A stretch of DNA of 61,787 nucleotides, taken from positions 1 through 61,787 of the forward strand of contig JAKSVG010000005.1 of NCBI GenBank assembly GCA_024408105.1, given 5' to 3'. The translations under genes were made by a program, and so were the position numbers. Source of the stretch: Bacilli bacterium. GTDB lineage: Bacteria; Bacillota_I; Bacilli_A; RFN20; CAG-826. The notes under the pieces are model-generated. The model was not told the DNA's origin. It worked only from the letters and a program-made list of their open reading frames with translations, and did no database searches. This document shows, piece after piece, positions 44,660 to 54,266 of this stretch (positions within the stretch are counted from its first letter, which is position 1; every line of letters begins with the position of its first letter).

Positions 44660-46943
44660 TAACTATTGCCTCGATAATTGATGAATAGTCCGACCATTCG
44701 GAATTAGTTTTATAAGATTCAACTAAATCGCTTGGAACATAAATGTGTTCAATGTTTGAACCCTCGAATGCGCCGGGATATAAAGAAACAACACTAGGGC
44801 TTTCAAGGGTGATTGAAGAAAGTTTACTATCAACAAATGCACCAACCTCAATAAATTTAATATTGCTTGGTAGCACAATCGATGTAATTCCACTATGAGC
44901 AAACATAAGTGATTTAATAGATGTTAAAATCGGATTAGAACTTATGGTCACACTTGTCAATGACTCACATTCAAAGAAAATGTTTGCTGCTAAAGCATCG
45001 CAAGTGTTAGGAATAACAAATGAAGCAAGTTTAACGCAACCGCTAAATGCTCCCATTCCTATATTTGTTAATGATGGATTAGCGCCAAGATTTACATTTA
45101 CAAGTTTAGTACAATAAGCAAAGGCTTCTTGACCTATTGTTTTATAATTTTCAGGAACGTTAATTTCTTCGAGTGATTCGCAACCATAAAAACAATTTGT
45201 TGTTATAGCGTCACAAGAAGTTGGCAATGTAACATTCTTAAGTGAAACACAACCTTGGAAAACATTTGTCTCAATTGTTTTAACATCATTATCAATTACA
45301 ATTGATTCTAGACTAACGCAATCTTTAAAAGCGGAACGATTTATAACTGTGACATCTGATGATCCGTTTGTTCCAAAATCGACAACTTTAAGGTACTCTG
45401 CGCCTTCGCAAAGAGATGGCGGTAAGGTTGTAATATTTCTTCCTTTAACAATTTCAAGGTATGAAAGGTCAGTAATTGCACTGTAATCTTTTGCAAGTCT
45501 AAGTGTTTTAACATTTGTTCCGCTAAAGAAGAACGAATCACTATTCGTACCACCCAAACTTGATAATGTAACTGGAACATTCACTTCATCTCTAGGAGTA
45601 AGTTCGTTGCCTAATTCGTCAACAAGAACAAGTCCTTCAAACAATGGGGAGTTATTAAACATACCAGATTCAAATTTCAAAATTCCTTGGTATGATACAT
45701 CACTAGCAGTCCAGACATATTCGCCTTTTTCTTCATCAAGTACACGAACAATTTCAGGTGTACCTAAAACATTATTATAGGCGGTAATATACTTAAGTTC
45801 TGAACATTCTGCAAAGGCATTTTTCTTAACAGAATTTACATTAAATGGAACATCAAATGATGTAAGAGCTGTGCCTTTAAATGCATTTTCTCCAATATAA
45901 GAAATTGTAGATAAAATAGATAAATCCTCATCAGAGAAATCAACTTCAGCGAGTTTTGAGCAATCTTCAAACAATGAATCAGAAATACTTTCAAATCCAT
46001 ATGGGATATTAACTTTTGTAATTTCATTACAACCTTTGAATGCTCCATAACCTAAATATTCAAGATTTTTATTTAAGTGAATTTCACCTGTCAATTTCGA
46101 ATAACTAAATGCAGAACTTCCAATGTATGTGACAGATTCAGGAATGTTAATTTTAGATAAAGAAGAACAATAAGAAAACGCTAAATCGTTAATTGTTGTT
46201 AATTTATCATGTAGAACAACTTCCTCTAAAGCATCACATCCATCAAATGTTGATTCATAGATTGTTGTGAAATGTTCAGGAATTTCTGCATAGACAAGAG
46301 ATGTTTGATCTTTGAAAACGCCAGAAGACATATTCTTGTATGCTCCTAGATTAACAACAGTGCCGCTCGCATGAGCGTATGGAGAGTTTTCGTTTTTAAC
46401 TATATAAGCAGGATAATCCATTTTGCCTTTATAGACATAAAGCATATCTCCAATTGTAACTTCACCATCTTCTTGATCGGCCAACCATTTTGTGTTGGAG
46501 AATGCATCAGTCCCAATAGAAGCAAGATTCTTTGGAACATTGAATTTTTCAAGATTTTCGCAATAACTAAAACAATTGTTACCAATTATTTTAAGTGAAT
46601 CTGGAAAAATAACTTCTTTAATATCTTCATTTGTTGCAAAAACTTCAGGAGCTATTTCCACAACTGGGCGTCCGCCTAATTGATTTGGAATTCTAAATTT
46701 AGAAGGAAGAGTAGCTTCTTCTTTGATTGCGTCAATTCTTACTCCACTTCCATCAACATCATAACGGTAAGAATAAGTAAATAATCCTACATTTTCATAC
46801 TCAATAAATACTTTTGAAATAACAAAATAATAAGTTAATGAAATTGCAGCAACTAATGCAGCGCAAACACTAGAGATAATAATAATTTTGTTTCTTTTAG
46901 CGTGAGGCTTAACTTCTTTTGGTTTTGGTTCAATATATTCCAT
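44652..46943 (-). CDS. BspA-like leucine-rich repeat membrane protein, 763 aa
   Basis: A short cytoplasmic lysine-rich head (1-18) precedes one transmembrane helix (about 19-41, IIIISSVCAALVAAISLTYYF), giving an outside-facing protein without signal cleavage. The rest is about 20 LRR_5 repeats of roughly 23 residues with the pattern 'aFxgCxxLxxvxiPxxvxxIg': GNNCFSYCENLEKFNVP, SDSLFEDCSKLAEVDF, NRSAFKDCVSLESIVI and similar. BspA relatives bind host or matrix proteins. GGAGG lies 7 bases before the ATG, right after oppF. Co-transcription with peptide uptake genes is unusual. Confidence 0.88.
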   Translation of the reverse strand: MEYIEPKPKEVKPHAKRNKIIIISSVCAALVAAISLTYYFVISKVFIEYENVGLFTYSYRYDVDGSGVRIDAIKEEATLPSKFRIPNQLGGRPVVEIAPEVFATNEDIKEVIFPDSLKIIGNNCFSYCENLEKFNVPKNLASIGTDAFSNTKWLADQEDGEVTIGDMLYVYKGKMDYPAYIVKNENSPYAHASGTVVNLGAYKNMSSGVFKDQTSLVYAEIPEHFTTIYESTFDGCDALEEVVLHDKLTTINDLAFSYCSSLSKINIPESVTYIGSSAFSYSKLTGEIHLNKNLEYLGYGAFKGCNEITKVNIPYGFESISDSLFEDCSKLAEVDFSDEDLSILSTISYIGENAFKGTALTSFDVPFNVNSVKKNAFAECSELKYITAYNNVLGTPEIVRVLDEEKGEYVWTASDVSYQGILKFESGMFNNSPLFEGLVLVDELGNELTPRDEVNVPVTLSSLGGTNSDSFFFSGTNVKTLRLAKDYSAITDLSYLEIVKGRNITTLPPSLCEGAEYLKVVDFGTNGSSDVTVINRSAFKDCVSLESIVIDNDVKTIETNVFQGCVSLKNVTLPTSCDAITTNCFYGCESLEEINVPENYKTIGQEAFAYCTKLVNVNLGANPSLTNIGMGAFSGCVKLASFVIPNTCDALAANIFFECESLTSVTISSNPILTSIKSLMFAHSGITSIVLPSNIKFIEVGAFVDSKLSSITLESPSVVSLYPGAFEGSNIEHIYVPSDLVESYKTNSEWSDYSSIIEAIVNA

Positions 46944-48013
46944 TATTTGTTACCTCCTTTATTCGCTAAAAATTCTTTGTATTCTTTTAATTCTTTTAGA
47001 TTACATCTAACATAATGATCTTTCTCAACCTCATAAAGTTGTGGAATGTCTTCATATGTGTAATGATGTTCAAAAGGATTATAATTTATAATTTTCTTTT
47101 CTTTTTCAACCTTTGGATCAGGCAAAGGAATTGCGCTTAACAAAGATTTTGTGTATGGGTGAAGAGGAACTTCGAATAATCTATTTGCATCAGCGAGTTC
47201 TACAAGTCTTCCGCCATAAATAACACCAATTCGATCAGAAATGTATTTAACAACACTTAGGTCATGGGCAATAAACAAAACTGTCATATTGCTTTCTTTT
47301 TGGAATTCTTTAATTAAGTTAAGCACTTGTGCTCTGATAGAAACATCAAGAGCAGAAATTGGTTCATCAGCAACAATAACTTCTGGCTTCATAAGCATTG
47401 CTCTAGCGATACCAACACGTTGACGTTGCCCACCACTAAATTCGTGTGGGTAACGTTTTAAATGTTCTGGACGAAGTCCAACCTTGCGCATCATGTCTTC
47501 AACTTTTTCGAGTCTATCAGCTTCATTTTCAAATAAATGGAATGCACGAATACCTTCGCTAACGATATAGTCAATATTAGCGCGATCATTTAATGATGCA
47601 CTAGGATCTTGGAAAATCATCTGAATCTTAGTTTTTAGTTCTCTTTCTCTACTACGAGAAATTTTTCCACTAATTAAATGGCCATTATAACGAATTTGTC
47701 CTTTTAAAATAGGGATGATTCTCATCATTGATCGGCCAACAGTAGTTTTGCCAGAACCTGATTCACCAACAAGACCAAATATTTCACCGCGCTTAATTGC
47801 GAGATTAAAATCTTCAACTACAACACGTAAATCGGTTCCACGTTTAAAACCAATATCAACGTGACTCATTGTGATGACATCATCTTTATTTCCGCGAACA
47901 ACATCTAGACTTTCAGAATCAAATTCTTTGTATTTTGAACCGTCTTTTTTGTTATGTGGAATATCTGTAGGAGTGTAGATATTTGCAATATCAATATATT
48001 TCTTATTTTCCAT
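46943..48013 (-). CDS. oppF: Oligopeptide ABC transporter ATP-binding protein OppF, 356 aa
   Basis: ATPase subunit: Walker A GLVGESGSGKTTVGRSMM, Q-loop MIFQDPSASL, signature EFSGGQRQRVGIARAM, Walker B VIVADEPISALD, switch His FIAHDLSVV. The C-terminal oligopeptide/dipeptide domain (LFEVPLHPYTKSLLSAIPLPDP) is present. The first 60 residues (YIDIANIYTPTDIPHNKKDG and on) are an extra charged segment before the ABC core. Ends 1 base into the BspA-like start and overlaps oppD by 11 bases. Confidence 0.95.
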   Translation of the reverse strand: MENKKYIDIANIYTPTDIPHNKKDGSKYKEFDSESLDVVRGNKDDVITMSHVDIGFKRGTDLRVVVEDFNLAIKRGEIFGLVGESGSGKTTVGRSMMRIIPILKGQIRYNGHLISGKISRSRERELKTKIQMIFQDPSASLNDRANIDYIVSEGIRAFHLFENEADRLEKVEDMMRKVGLRPEHLKRYPHEFSGGQRQRVGIARAMLMKPEVIVADEPISALDVSIRAQVLNLIKEFQKESNMTVLFIAHDLSVVKYISDRIGVIYGGRLVELADANRLFEVPLHPYTKSLLSAIPLPDPKVEKEKKIINYNPFEHHYTYEDIPQLYEVEKDHYVRCNLKELKEYKEFLANKGGNK

Positions 48014-49082
48014 TGTCTTTACCTACCTCTCTTTGAAGTTCTTTAGCTGCAACAGCCATGCGTTCGCGTATGTTTTGTATGATTTTAGGTTTTTCAACCT
48101 TAGGTGCACGTGGATCAAGTAACCATGTTTTAGCATAGTGAGTATCACTAATCTTAAACATAGGTGGTTCACTAACATAATCGATTTTCATCGCATATTC
48201 ATTTCTAATTGCAAAAGCATCACCAATAATTTCGCTTGTAAATGCTGGTGGATTACCTTTAATGTAAACCAAAGGTTCTTCCTTTGTTCCTAATTGAGGA
48301 AGTGAAGAAAGAAGAGCCCAAGTATATGGATGTGCCGGTTCATAGAAAATATCTTCTGCTGTACCATATTCAACAATTTGACCACCATACATAACAGCAA
48401 TTCTATCTGCAACGTTTGCAACAACACCAAGGTCGTGAGTAATAAAAATTGTTGTCCAATGATATTCTTTTTGAAGTTCACGAATAAGTTCGAGAATTTG
48501 AGCTTGAACAGTGACATCTAAAGCAGTTGTAGGTTCATCGCAAATAAGAATTTCTGGACGGCACGCTAAAGCGATTGCAATAACAACACGCTGTCTCATA
48601 CCACCACTATATTGGAATGGATAATCTTTCATTCTCTTTTCAGGTTCAGGGATTCTGACCTTTGTTAGCAATTTTATAGCTTCTTCTTTGGCTTCTTTTT
48701 TTGTTAAACCATGATGAAGCATTAGAACTTCTTCAATTTGATAACCGATTGAAAGTAAAGGATTTAATGAAGTCATTGGGTCTTGGAAAATCGTCGCAAT
48801 TCTTTTACCACGAATTCCTTTCCAATGCTTCGTTGTTTTTAATTTTGTTAAATCGATGCCATCAAACATAATGGTGCCGTTAGAAATGAAACCATTACTT
48901 TCAAGCATGCCTGTGAATGTCTTTGTAAAAACGGATTTGCCAGAACCTGACTCACCAACAATCGCAAGTGTTTCTCCTTTTATAACATCAAGAGAAATAT
49001 CACGAATAACATTCATCTTTTTTCCGTGAGAAAGGAATCCTACGGATAAGTTTTTAACACTTAATACTATTTCTTTTTCCAT
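48003..49082 (-). CDS. oppD: Oligopeptide ABC transporter ATP-binding protein OppD, 359 aa
   Basis: Walker A AIVGESGSGKSVFTKTF, Q-loop TIFQDPMTSLNPLL, signature QYSGGMRQRVVIAIAL, Walker B ILICDEPTTALD, switch His FITHDLGVV, and the C-terminal PAHPYTWALLSSLPQ segment. Partner of OppF in driving peptide import. In some Opp systems the C-terminal domain carries a four-cysteine cluster; none is visible here. GGAG lies 8 bases before the ATG. Confidence 0.95.
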   Translation of the reverse strand: MEKEIVLSVKNLSVGFLSHGKKMNVIRDISLDVIKGETLAIVGESGSGKSVFTKTFTGMLESNGFISNGTIMFDGIDLTKLKTTKHWKGIRGKRIATIFQDPMTSLNPLLSIGYQIEEVLMLHHGLTKKEAKEEAIKLLTKVRIPEPEKRMKDYPFQYSGGMRQRVVIAIALACRPEILICDEPTTALDVTVQAQILELIRELQKEYHWTTIFITHDLGVVANVADRIAVMYGGQIVEYGTAEDIFYEPAHPYTWALLSSLPQLGTKEEPLVYIKGNPPAFTSEIIGDAFAIRNEYAMKIDYVSEPPMFKISDTHYAKTWLLDPRAPKVEKPKIIQNIRERMAVAAKELQREVGKDNGK

Positions 49083-49094
49083 AGTTTCTCCTTT

Positions 49095-50081
49095 CTAACG
49101 ATGGTTCTTCGGATCTGTCGCGTCGGCTAAAACAAGACCTAAATAGAAGAAGGTCACTGTCAATGGGACAAGAACAATCAAAGGAACAATCAACAAGTTA
49201 GGATGATCAAGCCATTCACCAGTGTTGGTAACATCTGTCAATAACTGTCCTAACGTAATATCTCCATTCGCATAAGTGAATGAAAGTCCAAAGAAGGCTA
49301 AGCCAACTTCAGATGAAATTGCACCTGGAATAGCAGTTGAAACAACAGTGACAATAACAGAAACCAAATATGGAAGTAAGTTATGTGTAATCATTGCTTT
49401 AGGACTGCTACCTAATGTTTGAGATGCAATGTTGTAATCACGATTACGGATGATAATAATTTGGTTACGAATAAATCCTGCAAGACCCATCCATCCAAAC
49501 ATACAAAGAAGGAAAACAATAACCCAGAAGCTAGGCTTTAAGAATTGCATCAGCAAGAAATAAAGTAGTAAGTCTGGAATGTTACTAACAAAGTTACGTA
49601 ATTCAATCATAATTGGGTCAAGTTTTCTAAAATAACCCCACAACGATCCAATTAAAATACCAAAGAACGTGTCAATTAATGCAACAACAGTCGCAAGTAA
49701 AAGAGATAGTCTTGTGCCAACCCAAACACACGTCCATAGGTCAAGCTTTGCAAATTCCTTTAAAGTTGAACCGCCTGTGCCAAACCAGTTAACTGAGTTC
49801 CAACCAAGGTTTGGTTCAAATCGTTCAATATTGACTCCATAGTATTCGTGATAACTCATCATTGGGCCAAATATTGTGAAGAACACAATAATGAGTAAAA
49901 CCAAAATGCATACGATAGCTAATGGTTTTTTAAATATTTGTTTAATTGTCTCTCTCCAATATGAATATGGAGCAGAGGATAGTTTTTCAATATTTTCTTC
50001 GCTTGGTCCAATAACAGTGAAAAGGTCTTCCACGTTATGGTAAACAACTGAATCGATATCTCTAATATTATTATGTACCAT
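49095..50081 (-). CDS. oppC: Oligopeptide ABC transporter permease OppC, 328 aa
   Basis: Six transmembrane helices. The N-terminal SYWRETIKQIFKKPLAIVCILVLLII precedes a long outside loop (MMSYHEYYG to GTGGSTLKE), which is typical of OppC. The ABC-contacting EAA-like loop is SQTLGSSPKAMITHNLLPYL. Length is near normal (about 300-340). GGAGG lies 8 bases before ATG 50081. Confidence 0.94.
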   Translation of the reverse strand: MVHNNIRDIDSVVYHNVEDLFTVIGPSEENIEKLSSAPYSYWRETIKQIFKKPLAIVCILVLLIIVFFTIFGPMMSYHEYYGVNIERFEPNLGWNSVNWFGTGGSTLKEFAKLDLWTCVWVGTRLSLLLATVVALIDTFFGILIGSLWGYFRKLDPIMIELRNFVSNIPDLLLYFLLMQFLKPSFWVIVFLLCMFGWMGLAGFIRNQIIIIRNRDYNIASQTLGSSPKAMITHNLLPYLVSVIVTVVSTAIPGAISSEVGLAFFGLSFTYANGDITLGQLLTDVTNTGEWLDHPNLLIVPLIVLVPLTVTFFYLGLVLADATDPKNHR

Positions 50082-50096
50082 ATTTCCTCCCTCCTA

Positions 50097-51293
50097 TCAT
50101 TCATCTGAGAAGCTAACTCGTGGGTCAACAATCGCCGTAACGATATCGCCTAGAAGATAGCTAACAATTGAAATTAATGCGGAAATAATGATGATGCCTT
50201 GTAATGCATAGAAGTCACTCTTTCCGTGAGCGACGACTAAAAGGCCACCAATACCATTGATTCCGTAGATTTTTTCTAAATAGAATGTTCCAAGAAGAGC
50301 CCCAAGAACAGCTGCTGGAATGGAACGAACAAGTGGAACAATCGCATTTCTTAAAACATGTGTATAGAGAATACGATTTTCCGACAAGCCTTTAGAACGG
50401 GCAAACTTAACATAGTCAGAATTAAATTCATCTAACATGAATCTTCTAACCCAAAGTGAAATACCAGCCATGCCGGTAAAGCCCATTGTTAAAGCGGGAG
50501 CAAGTAAAGATAAGAAATTACCATCTTCATATGTTCGAGGTAATCCTATAAGCGTGCATAAAATTACCATCCATATGTAATAATATGCGACACCCGGTAT
50601 AGCATCGATGGATATGATATAGGTTTTACCTATTTTATCGAAAATTCCATCTTTGTGTTTAGCCATCAAAATACCTGCTGGATAACCTAACACAACCTCG
50701 ACAGCACAAGCGATAATGCCAACCTGGAAAGACACTCCCATTCTTTCAAAGATAACATCCGTAACGTACTTGCCAACATCACCTTCGATAAAGAAAATTC
50801 TTCCGAGGTTCATGACTGTAGTACGACAATTACTTGTGGTAATAATGTAATTAATTGTTCCATCAACAATTTCTGTTCCGTATTCTGTAAGACAAACTGT
50901 CTTAGGGAACGGTAGAATATTAAAGAAATATGTAAACAAATCAGCAAACCAGTTTGTGGTGATACCTAAATCTGCCTTGATAGATACACATTGCGCTTGG
51001 CGAATTGCATCATTCATTTTTGACCAGTTTTTAATAACTTGTTGACAGAACTCTTGTCCATTTCCGGCTTCAACTTTAAAACGAATTAAAAAGAACGTAG
51101 CGGTAATAGCAAGCAATATAGATATAATTGCGCTACCGATACGTTTTAATGAATACATTAATAATGGATGACCGAAAATGTTTTGTATTCTTGGTGAATT
51201 TCTGCAGATAAGTTTGTGGCCAACAAGTTCAACAAATACAACAAAAATCACAACGAGTGCGATAATGGTGTATCCAATAATATATGTGGCCAT
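50097..51293 (-). CDS. oppB: Oligopeptide ABC transporter permease OppB, enlarged, 398 aa
   Basis: Contains the OppB core: SLKRIGSAIISILLAITATFFLIRF as the classic first helix, GVSFQVGIIACAVEVVLGYPAGILMA, and the EAA-like loop ARSKGLSENRILYTHVLRNAIVPL. Compared with about 306-320 aa in most OppB it has an extra N-terminal helix (residues 3-25, IIGYTIIALVVIFVVFVELVG) and an insertion of about 60 residues in the first outside loop with several cysteines (EFCQQ, AQCVS, TVCLT, SNCRT). AAAGGA lies 7 bases before the ATG. Confidence 0.93.
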   Translation of the reverse strand: MATYIIGYTIIALVVIFVVFVELVGHKLICRNSPRIQNIFGHPLLMYSLKRIGSAIISILLAITATFFLIRFKVEAGNGQEFCQQVIKNWSKMNDAIRQAQCVSIKADLGITTNWFADLFTYFFNILPFPKTVCLTEYGTEIVDGTINYIITTSNCRTTVMNLGRIFFIEGDVGKYVTDVIFERMGVSFQVGIIACAVEVVLGYPAGILMAKHKDGIFDKIGKTYIISIDAIPGVAYYYIWMVILCTLIGLPRTYEDGNFLSLLAPALTMGFTGMAGISLWVRRFMLDEFNSDYVKFARSKGLSENRILYTHVLRNAIVPLVRSIPAAVLGALLGTFYLEKIYGINGIGGLLVVAHGKSDFYALQGIIIISALISIVSYLLGDIVTAIVDPRVSFSDE

Positions 51294-51319
51294 ATTTATC
51301 CTTTCATTTAGCCATCAAA

Positions 51320-51338
51320 GGACCGGATAACCCGGTCC
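51320..51338 (-). ncRNA. Stable hairpin between oppA and oppB
   Basis: GGACCGG and CCGGTCC pair perfectly around a 5-nt loop, one of the most GC-rich elements in the window. The tail on the minus strand is only TTTG, so it is a weak terminator or, as in other binding-protein operons, an mRNA-stabilising structure that keeps oppA message above oppB-F. Confidence 0.6.
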
Positions 51339-51360
51339 GATGATTAGCATTAATTAATAA

Positions 51361-53799
51361 TTAATCTTCGTAAATTGCAATAATTGTATTGCCGCCGTAT
51401 TTTAAAAGTTCTTCAGCTTTCTTAGTGTTTTGTAAATCACGGCAATCTTTACGTTCTTTACCTGTTGGGACATCTTCAAGAACCCAAATTCCAAGTAATG
51501 AGTGATCAGCAAGACCGTAGTGAGCACTTGGGTTTTCGTAACCACATGCGCGTGAAACGCTTGCTGTCCATCCTTGAGTTGTCATGTAAGAAGGTTTAAT
51601 GAGATATAAGTCATTTAACAACATATATTCTGCTTCAGCGAACTTAGCATATCTTTCGTGGTTAGATGTAGTAATAAGTGAAGCTTCTTCAACTATTGCA
51701 TTGTAATCTGCAAGCATGTGTTTGCTTGATTTTGTGAGTACTCCATCAACCAAACTATAGCTTTCAAATTCTGCAGTGTTGCCACTCATCTTACTCATTT
51801 CACCATTAGTGACATAACAGTGAACATATGTAAGTGGGTCAGCATAGTCACCCATCCATCCCCATGATCCAACAGTATAGTAGCCATTATTAGATGCGGA
51901 TTCCCATGTTGATGAATTGGAAATCTTATCATGTACCATTTCAAAGTATGGATAGTGTCCATCACCTAATGGTGATCCACTACAAAGTGGTAATTTATCA
52001 CTTACGTGGTTAGGGTTAATTGTGCAGCAGTTTGCTCTTTCATTCCATGATTGGATGAGCTGTTGTTCATTAGCAAGGTTATCAGTTGCAATACCGCCTG
52101 AACCCATATAGTCAACAATGATTGGGAATGATAGAGGATTACCACTAGCATCTTTATATTGTTGAGCGGCTGAAATTGCATTTTCTCTAAGTGTTTTAAG
52201 TGAGAGCCATGGATATTTTGCTAATGTTGCAGCAGTTTCATCACTTGGCTCAAGGAATTCAACACCTGAGATTTGCTGAGGACCAACTAAGGCTTTTGCT
52301 TCAGCAGCACCACCAGCTAAGCCCTTCTTGCTTGCATATGTTTCGTAATAATAGTCGATGTAATCTTTTCCGTATTCATCATAGACATATCCACGAGGAG
52401 TGAATGTGTTCATTTGATATTGGTTCTTGTCATCAACATAGAATTGTTCGTTATAAATGTTGAAACTTAATGCATCAAGGATAAGTTTACGAACTTCTTT
52501 GATTTTCAAAGCTTTGTTTGTGTTATTGACAACTCCAGCTTTTGCTTCATCTGTTGTGAATTTTCCTTTAAGTTCGTCGTCCCAATATGTTGCATTTGTC
52601 CAGGAAACTTTTTCTTCTGAACGATTAATATTTAGGTTGAAGTGATATGTATAGTCAATATCATCAAGTTCACGAGAGTTGACTTTGTCACTTGCTGGAT
52701 TTTGGATAGTTCCCTTTCCATCTTCGCCTGTGATGTACATCTTCCAACCAGTTTCATCTTTTTGGTTGAGTGAGAAGCCGTCTACTTCCTTACGATCGAA
52801 GGCTTCACGCATTTCTTTGTAACTTGTTGATGCATCAACAACTGTGTAATTGACTACATCAATATGTACGCTGTCTGCTTTGTAATATTTGTCATTCTTT
52901 GCATATTTGACAGAATTTGATTTAAATTCTTGTAAACGGAATGGCCCACAATAGAGCATCTTGTCCATTGTTGTTCCGTAACCATTCGCGCCACCTGCTT
53001 GTGAATAGAAGTGAGCATTTGTAGGCATGAATGGTGTATATGTGAGCATTGTTGGGAAGAATTGTGCACTTGTTCTTAACGTGTAAACGAGTTCACCTTG
53101 TTCGTTAACCTTAACACCAACACGTTCAAAATTTGCAATTTTCGTAATATCACTTGCAGTGATATCTTCATCTGGTTCGTGTCCTGAATACTCTTTGATA
53201 AGTTCAATAAGCTTTGCAGCCATCTTAGCCTTATCATTTCTAAGATCTGTGTAACCAGGTTTTTGTTCTTGGATGAATTTTTCCATCATCTTGTAACAAT
53301 AATATTCCCATGCATTGTTAACGAATAACGTATACATGTAATAAATTTCTGATTGGTTAGAGTAGTTCAATACTTCCTTAGCAGTTGTGACAAAGTCTTC
53401 TGCTGAAACATATTGTTCTTTGTCTTTGTATTTATAAATACTTCCATCAGCTTTTACCCAAGGTACATTTTCACGAATCTTGAATGTGAATACTTTGTTA
53501 TCACTTGAATGTGTTGCTTTTGTTGCAAGCTCTTTACGAAGGATTCCGTAGCTATCATTCATAACAAGGGTGCCAACAAGATTAGCTAAGTGAGAAACAT
53601 TTTCGGCATTTTGTGACAATGTTGGGTTTAATGTGCTTGGCGCACTTCCAAGATAGGCATTATAAACGTTTTTCGCTGTTTTACCTGTCATATAAGGGCC
53701 AGTCACAGGGTAGGTTCTAAGTCCGCTTCCGCCGCAGCTTGTAAGGACTAATGCTCCGAGCATAAGAAGAGGGAAACCAATGTGTTTTTTATTTGCCAT
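51361..53799 (-). CDS. oppA: Oligopeptide-binding lipoprotein OppA, large form, 812 aa
   Basis: A lipoprotein signal ends LTSCGGSG, anchoring the protein outside the membrane. The SBP_bac_5 family features follow: NVYNAYLGSAPSTLNPTLSQNAENVSHLANLVGTLVM, KFIRENVPWVKADG-like, SAEDFVTTAKEVLNY, and a late SWGWMGDYADPLTYVHCY. At 812 aa it is far longer than the usual 540-600, with extended loops in both lobes. Two ATGs are possible; the one at 53799 is 10 bases from AAAGGA, the earlier (53808) is too close. First gene of the opp run. Confidence 0.92.
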   Translation of the reverse strand: MANKKHIGFPLLMLGALVLTSCGGSGLRTYPVTGPYMTGKTAKNVYNAYLGSAPSTLNPTLSQNAENVSHLANLVGTLVMNDSYGILRKELATKATHSSDNKVFTFKIRENVPWVKADGSIYKYKDKEQYVSAEDFVTTAKEVLNYSNQSEIYYMYTLFVNNAWEYYCYKMMEKFIQEQKPGYTDLRNDKAKMAAKLIELIKEYSGHEPDEDITASDITKIANFERVGVKVNEQGELVYTLRTSAQFFPTMLTYTPFMPTNAHFYSQAGGANGYGTTMDKMLYCGPFRLQEFKSNSVKYAKNDKYYKADSVHIDVVNYTVVDASTSYKEMREAFDRKEVDGFSLNQKDETGWKMYITGEDGKGTIQNPASDKVNSRELDDIDYTYHFNLNINRSEEKVSWTNATYWDDELKGKFTTDEAKAGVVNNTNKALKIKEVRKLILDALSFNIYNEQFYVDDKNQYQMNTFTPRGYVYDEYGKDYIDYYYETYASKKGLAGGAAEAKALVGPQQISGVEFLEPSDETAATLAKYPWLSLKTLRENAISAAQQYKDASGNPLSFPIIVDYMGSGGIATDNLANEQQLIQSWNERANCCTINPNHVSDKLPLCSGSPLGDGHYPYFEMVHDKISNSSTWESASNNGYYTVGSWGWMGDYADPLTYVHCYVTNGEMSKMSGNTAEFESYSLVDGVLTKSSKHMLADYNAIVEEASLITTSNHERYAKFAEAEYMLLNDLYLIKPSYMTTQGWTASVSRACGYENPSAHYGLADHSLLGIWVLEDVPTGKERKDCRDLQNTKKAEELLKYGGNTIIAIYED

Positions 53800-53815
53800 A
53801 AATAACATTTCCTTT

Positions 53816-53864
53816 CAATCTTAAAGATTGTTAGTAATATATCATTATCATATTGCTATAGCAA
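53816..53864 (-). promoter_or_regulatory. oppA promoter with two operator-like dyads
   Basis: TTGCTA and TATATT (minus strand, spacing 17) form a good promoter. The -35 lies in the perfect palindrome TTGCTATAGCAA (53853-53864), and the dyad CAATCTT-A-AAGATTG (53816-53830) lies just upstream of the ribosome binding site. Both are candidate repressor sites. Confidence 0.45.
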
Positions 53865-53902
53865 ATAAAAATTAAAAAAATCGCAACCAGTACGACTTAC
53901 TT

Positions 53903-54259
53903 TTATACTGTTGGAGTGTGCAAAAATATCGAACAAACTGCCCCAATTAAAAGGCACAATAATCCACCAACAAACATCGGACAAAAGATAGCCCAGGCGG
54001 TGTTAATATTCGCTTGTTCTAACGGGTTATTCCAGTTTTTGGTTTTGTGACGAATTCTTGCTCTATATACATCTTGGATTATGAATCCAACTCCAAATAT
54101 AACTACACCAGAAAATAAGAAAACATAGCTAATATATTCAATTGGCCATTTGCTAGAATCGTTGTTCACAAAATAAGGAATAATACCTATTGCACCGGCG
54201 ACACCAGCGAGCAACAATGCGATTAAATAATTGTACCAACGTGTGAATGCTTTTTTCAT
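53903..54259 (-). CDS. Unknown three-helix membrane protein, 118 aa
   Basis: Three transmembrane helices: YLIALLLAGVAGAIGIIPYFV, YVFLFSGVVIFGVGFIIQ and the C-terminal PMFVGGLLCLLIGAVCSIFL. Between helices 2 and 3 lies a basic segment (YRARIRHKTKNW) that should be cytoplasmic. No family recognised. TATTAT at 54272-54267 ends 7 bases before the ATG and no ribosome binding site is seen, so the message is probably leaderless. Divergent from the TupA-like gene. Confidence 0.6.
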   Translation of the reverse strand: MKKAFTRWYNYLIALLLAGVAGAIGIIPYFVNNDSSKWPIEYISYVFLFSGVVIFGVGFIIQDVYRARIRHKTKNWNNPLEQANINTAWAIFCPMFVGGLLCLLIGAVCSIFLHTPTV

Positions 54260-54266
54260 AAGTTAA

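Noticed and set aside
51320-51338. Rho-independent terminator ending the oppA transcript
   Set aside because: The stem is strong but followed by only three T on the minus strand, and oppB has no separate promoter that I can see.
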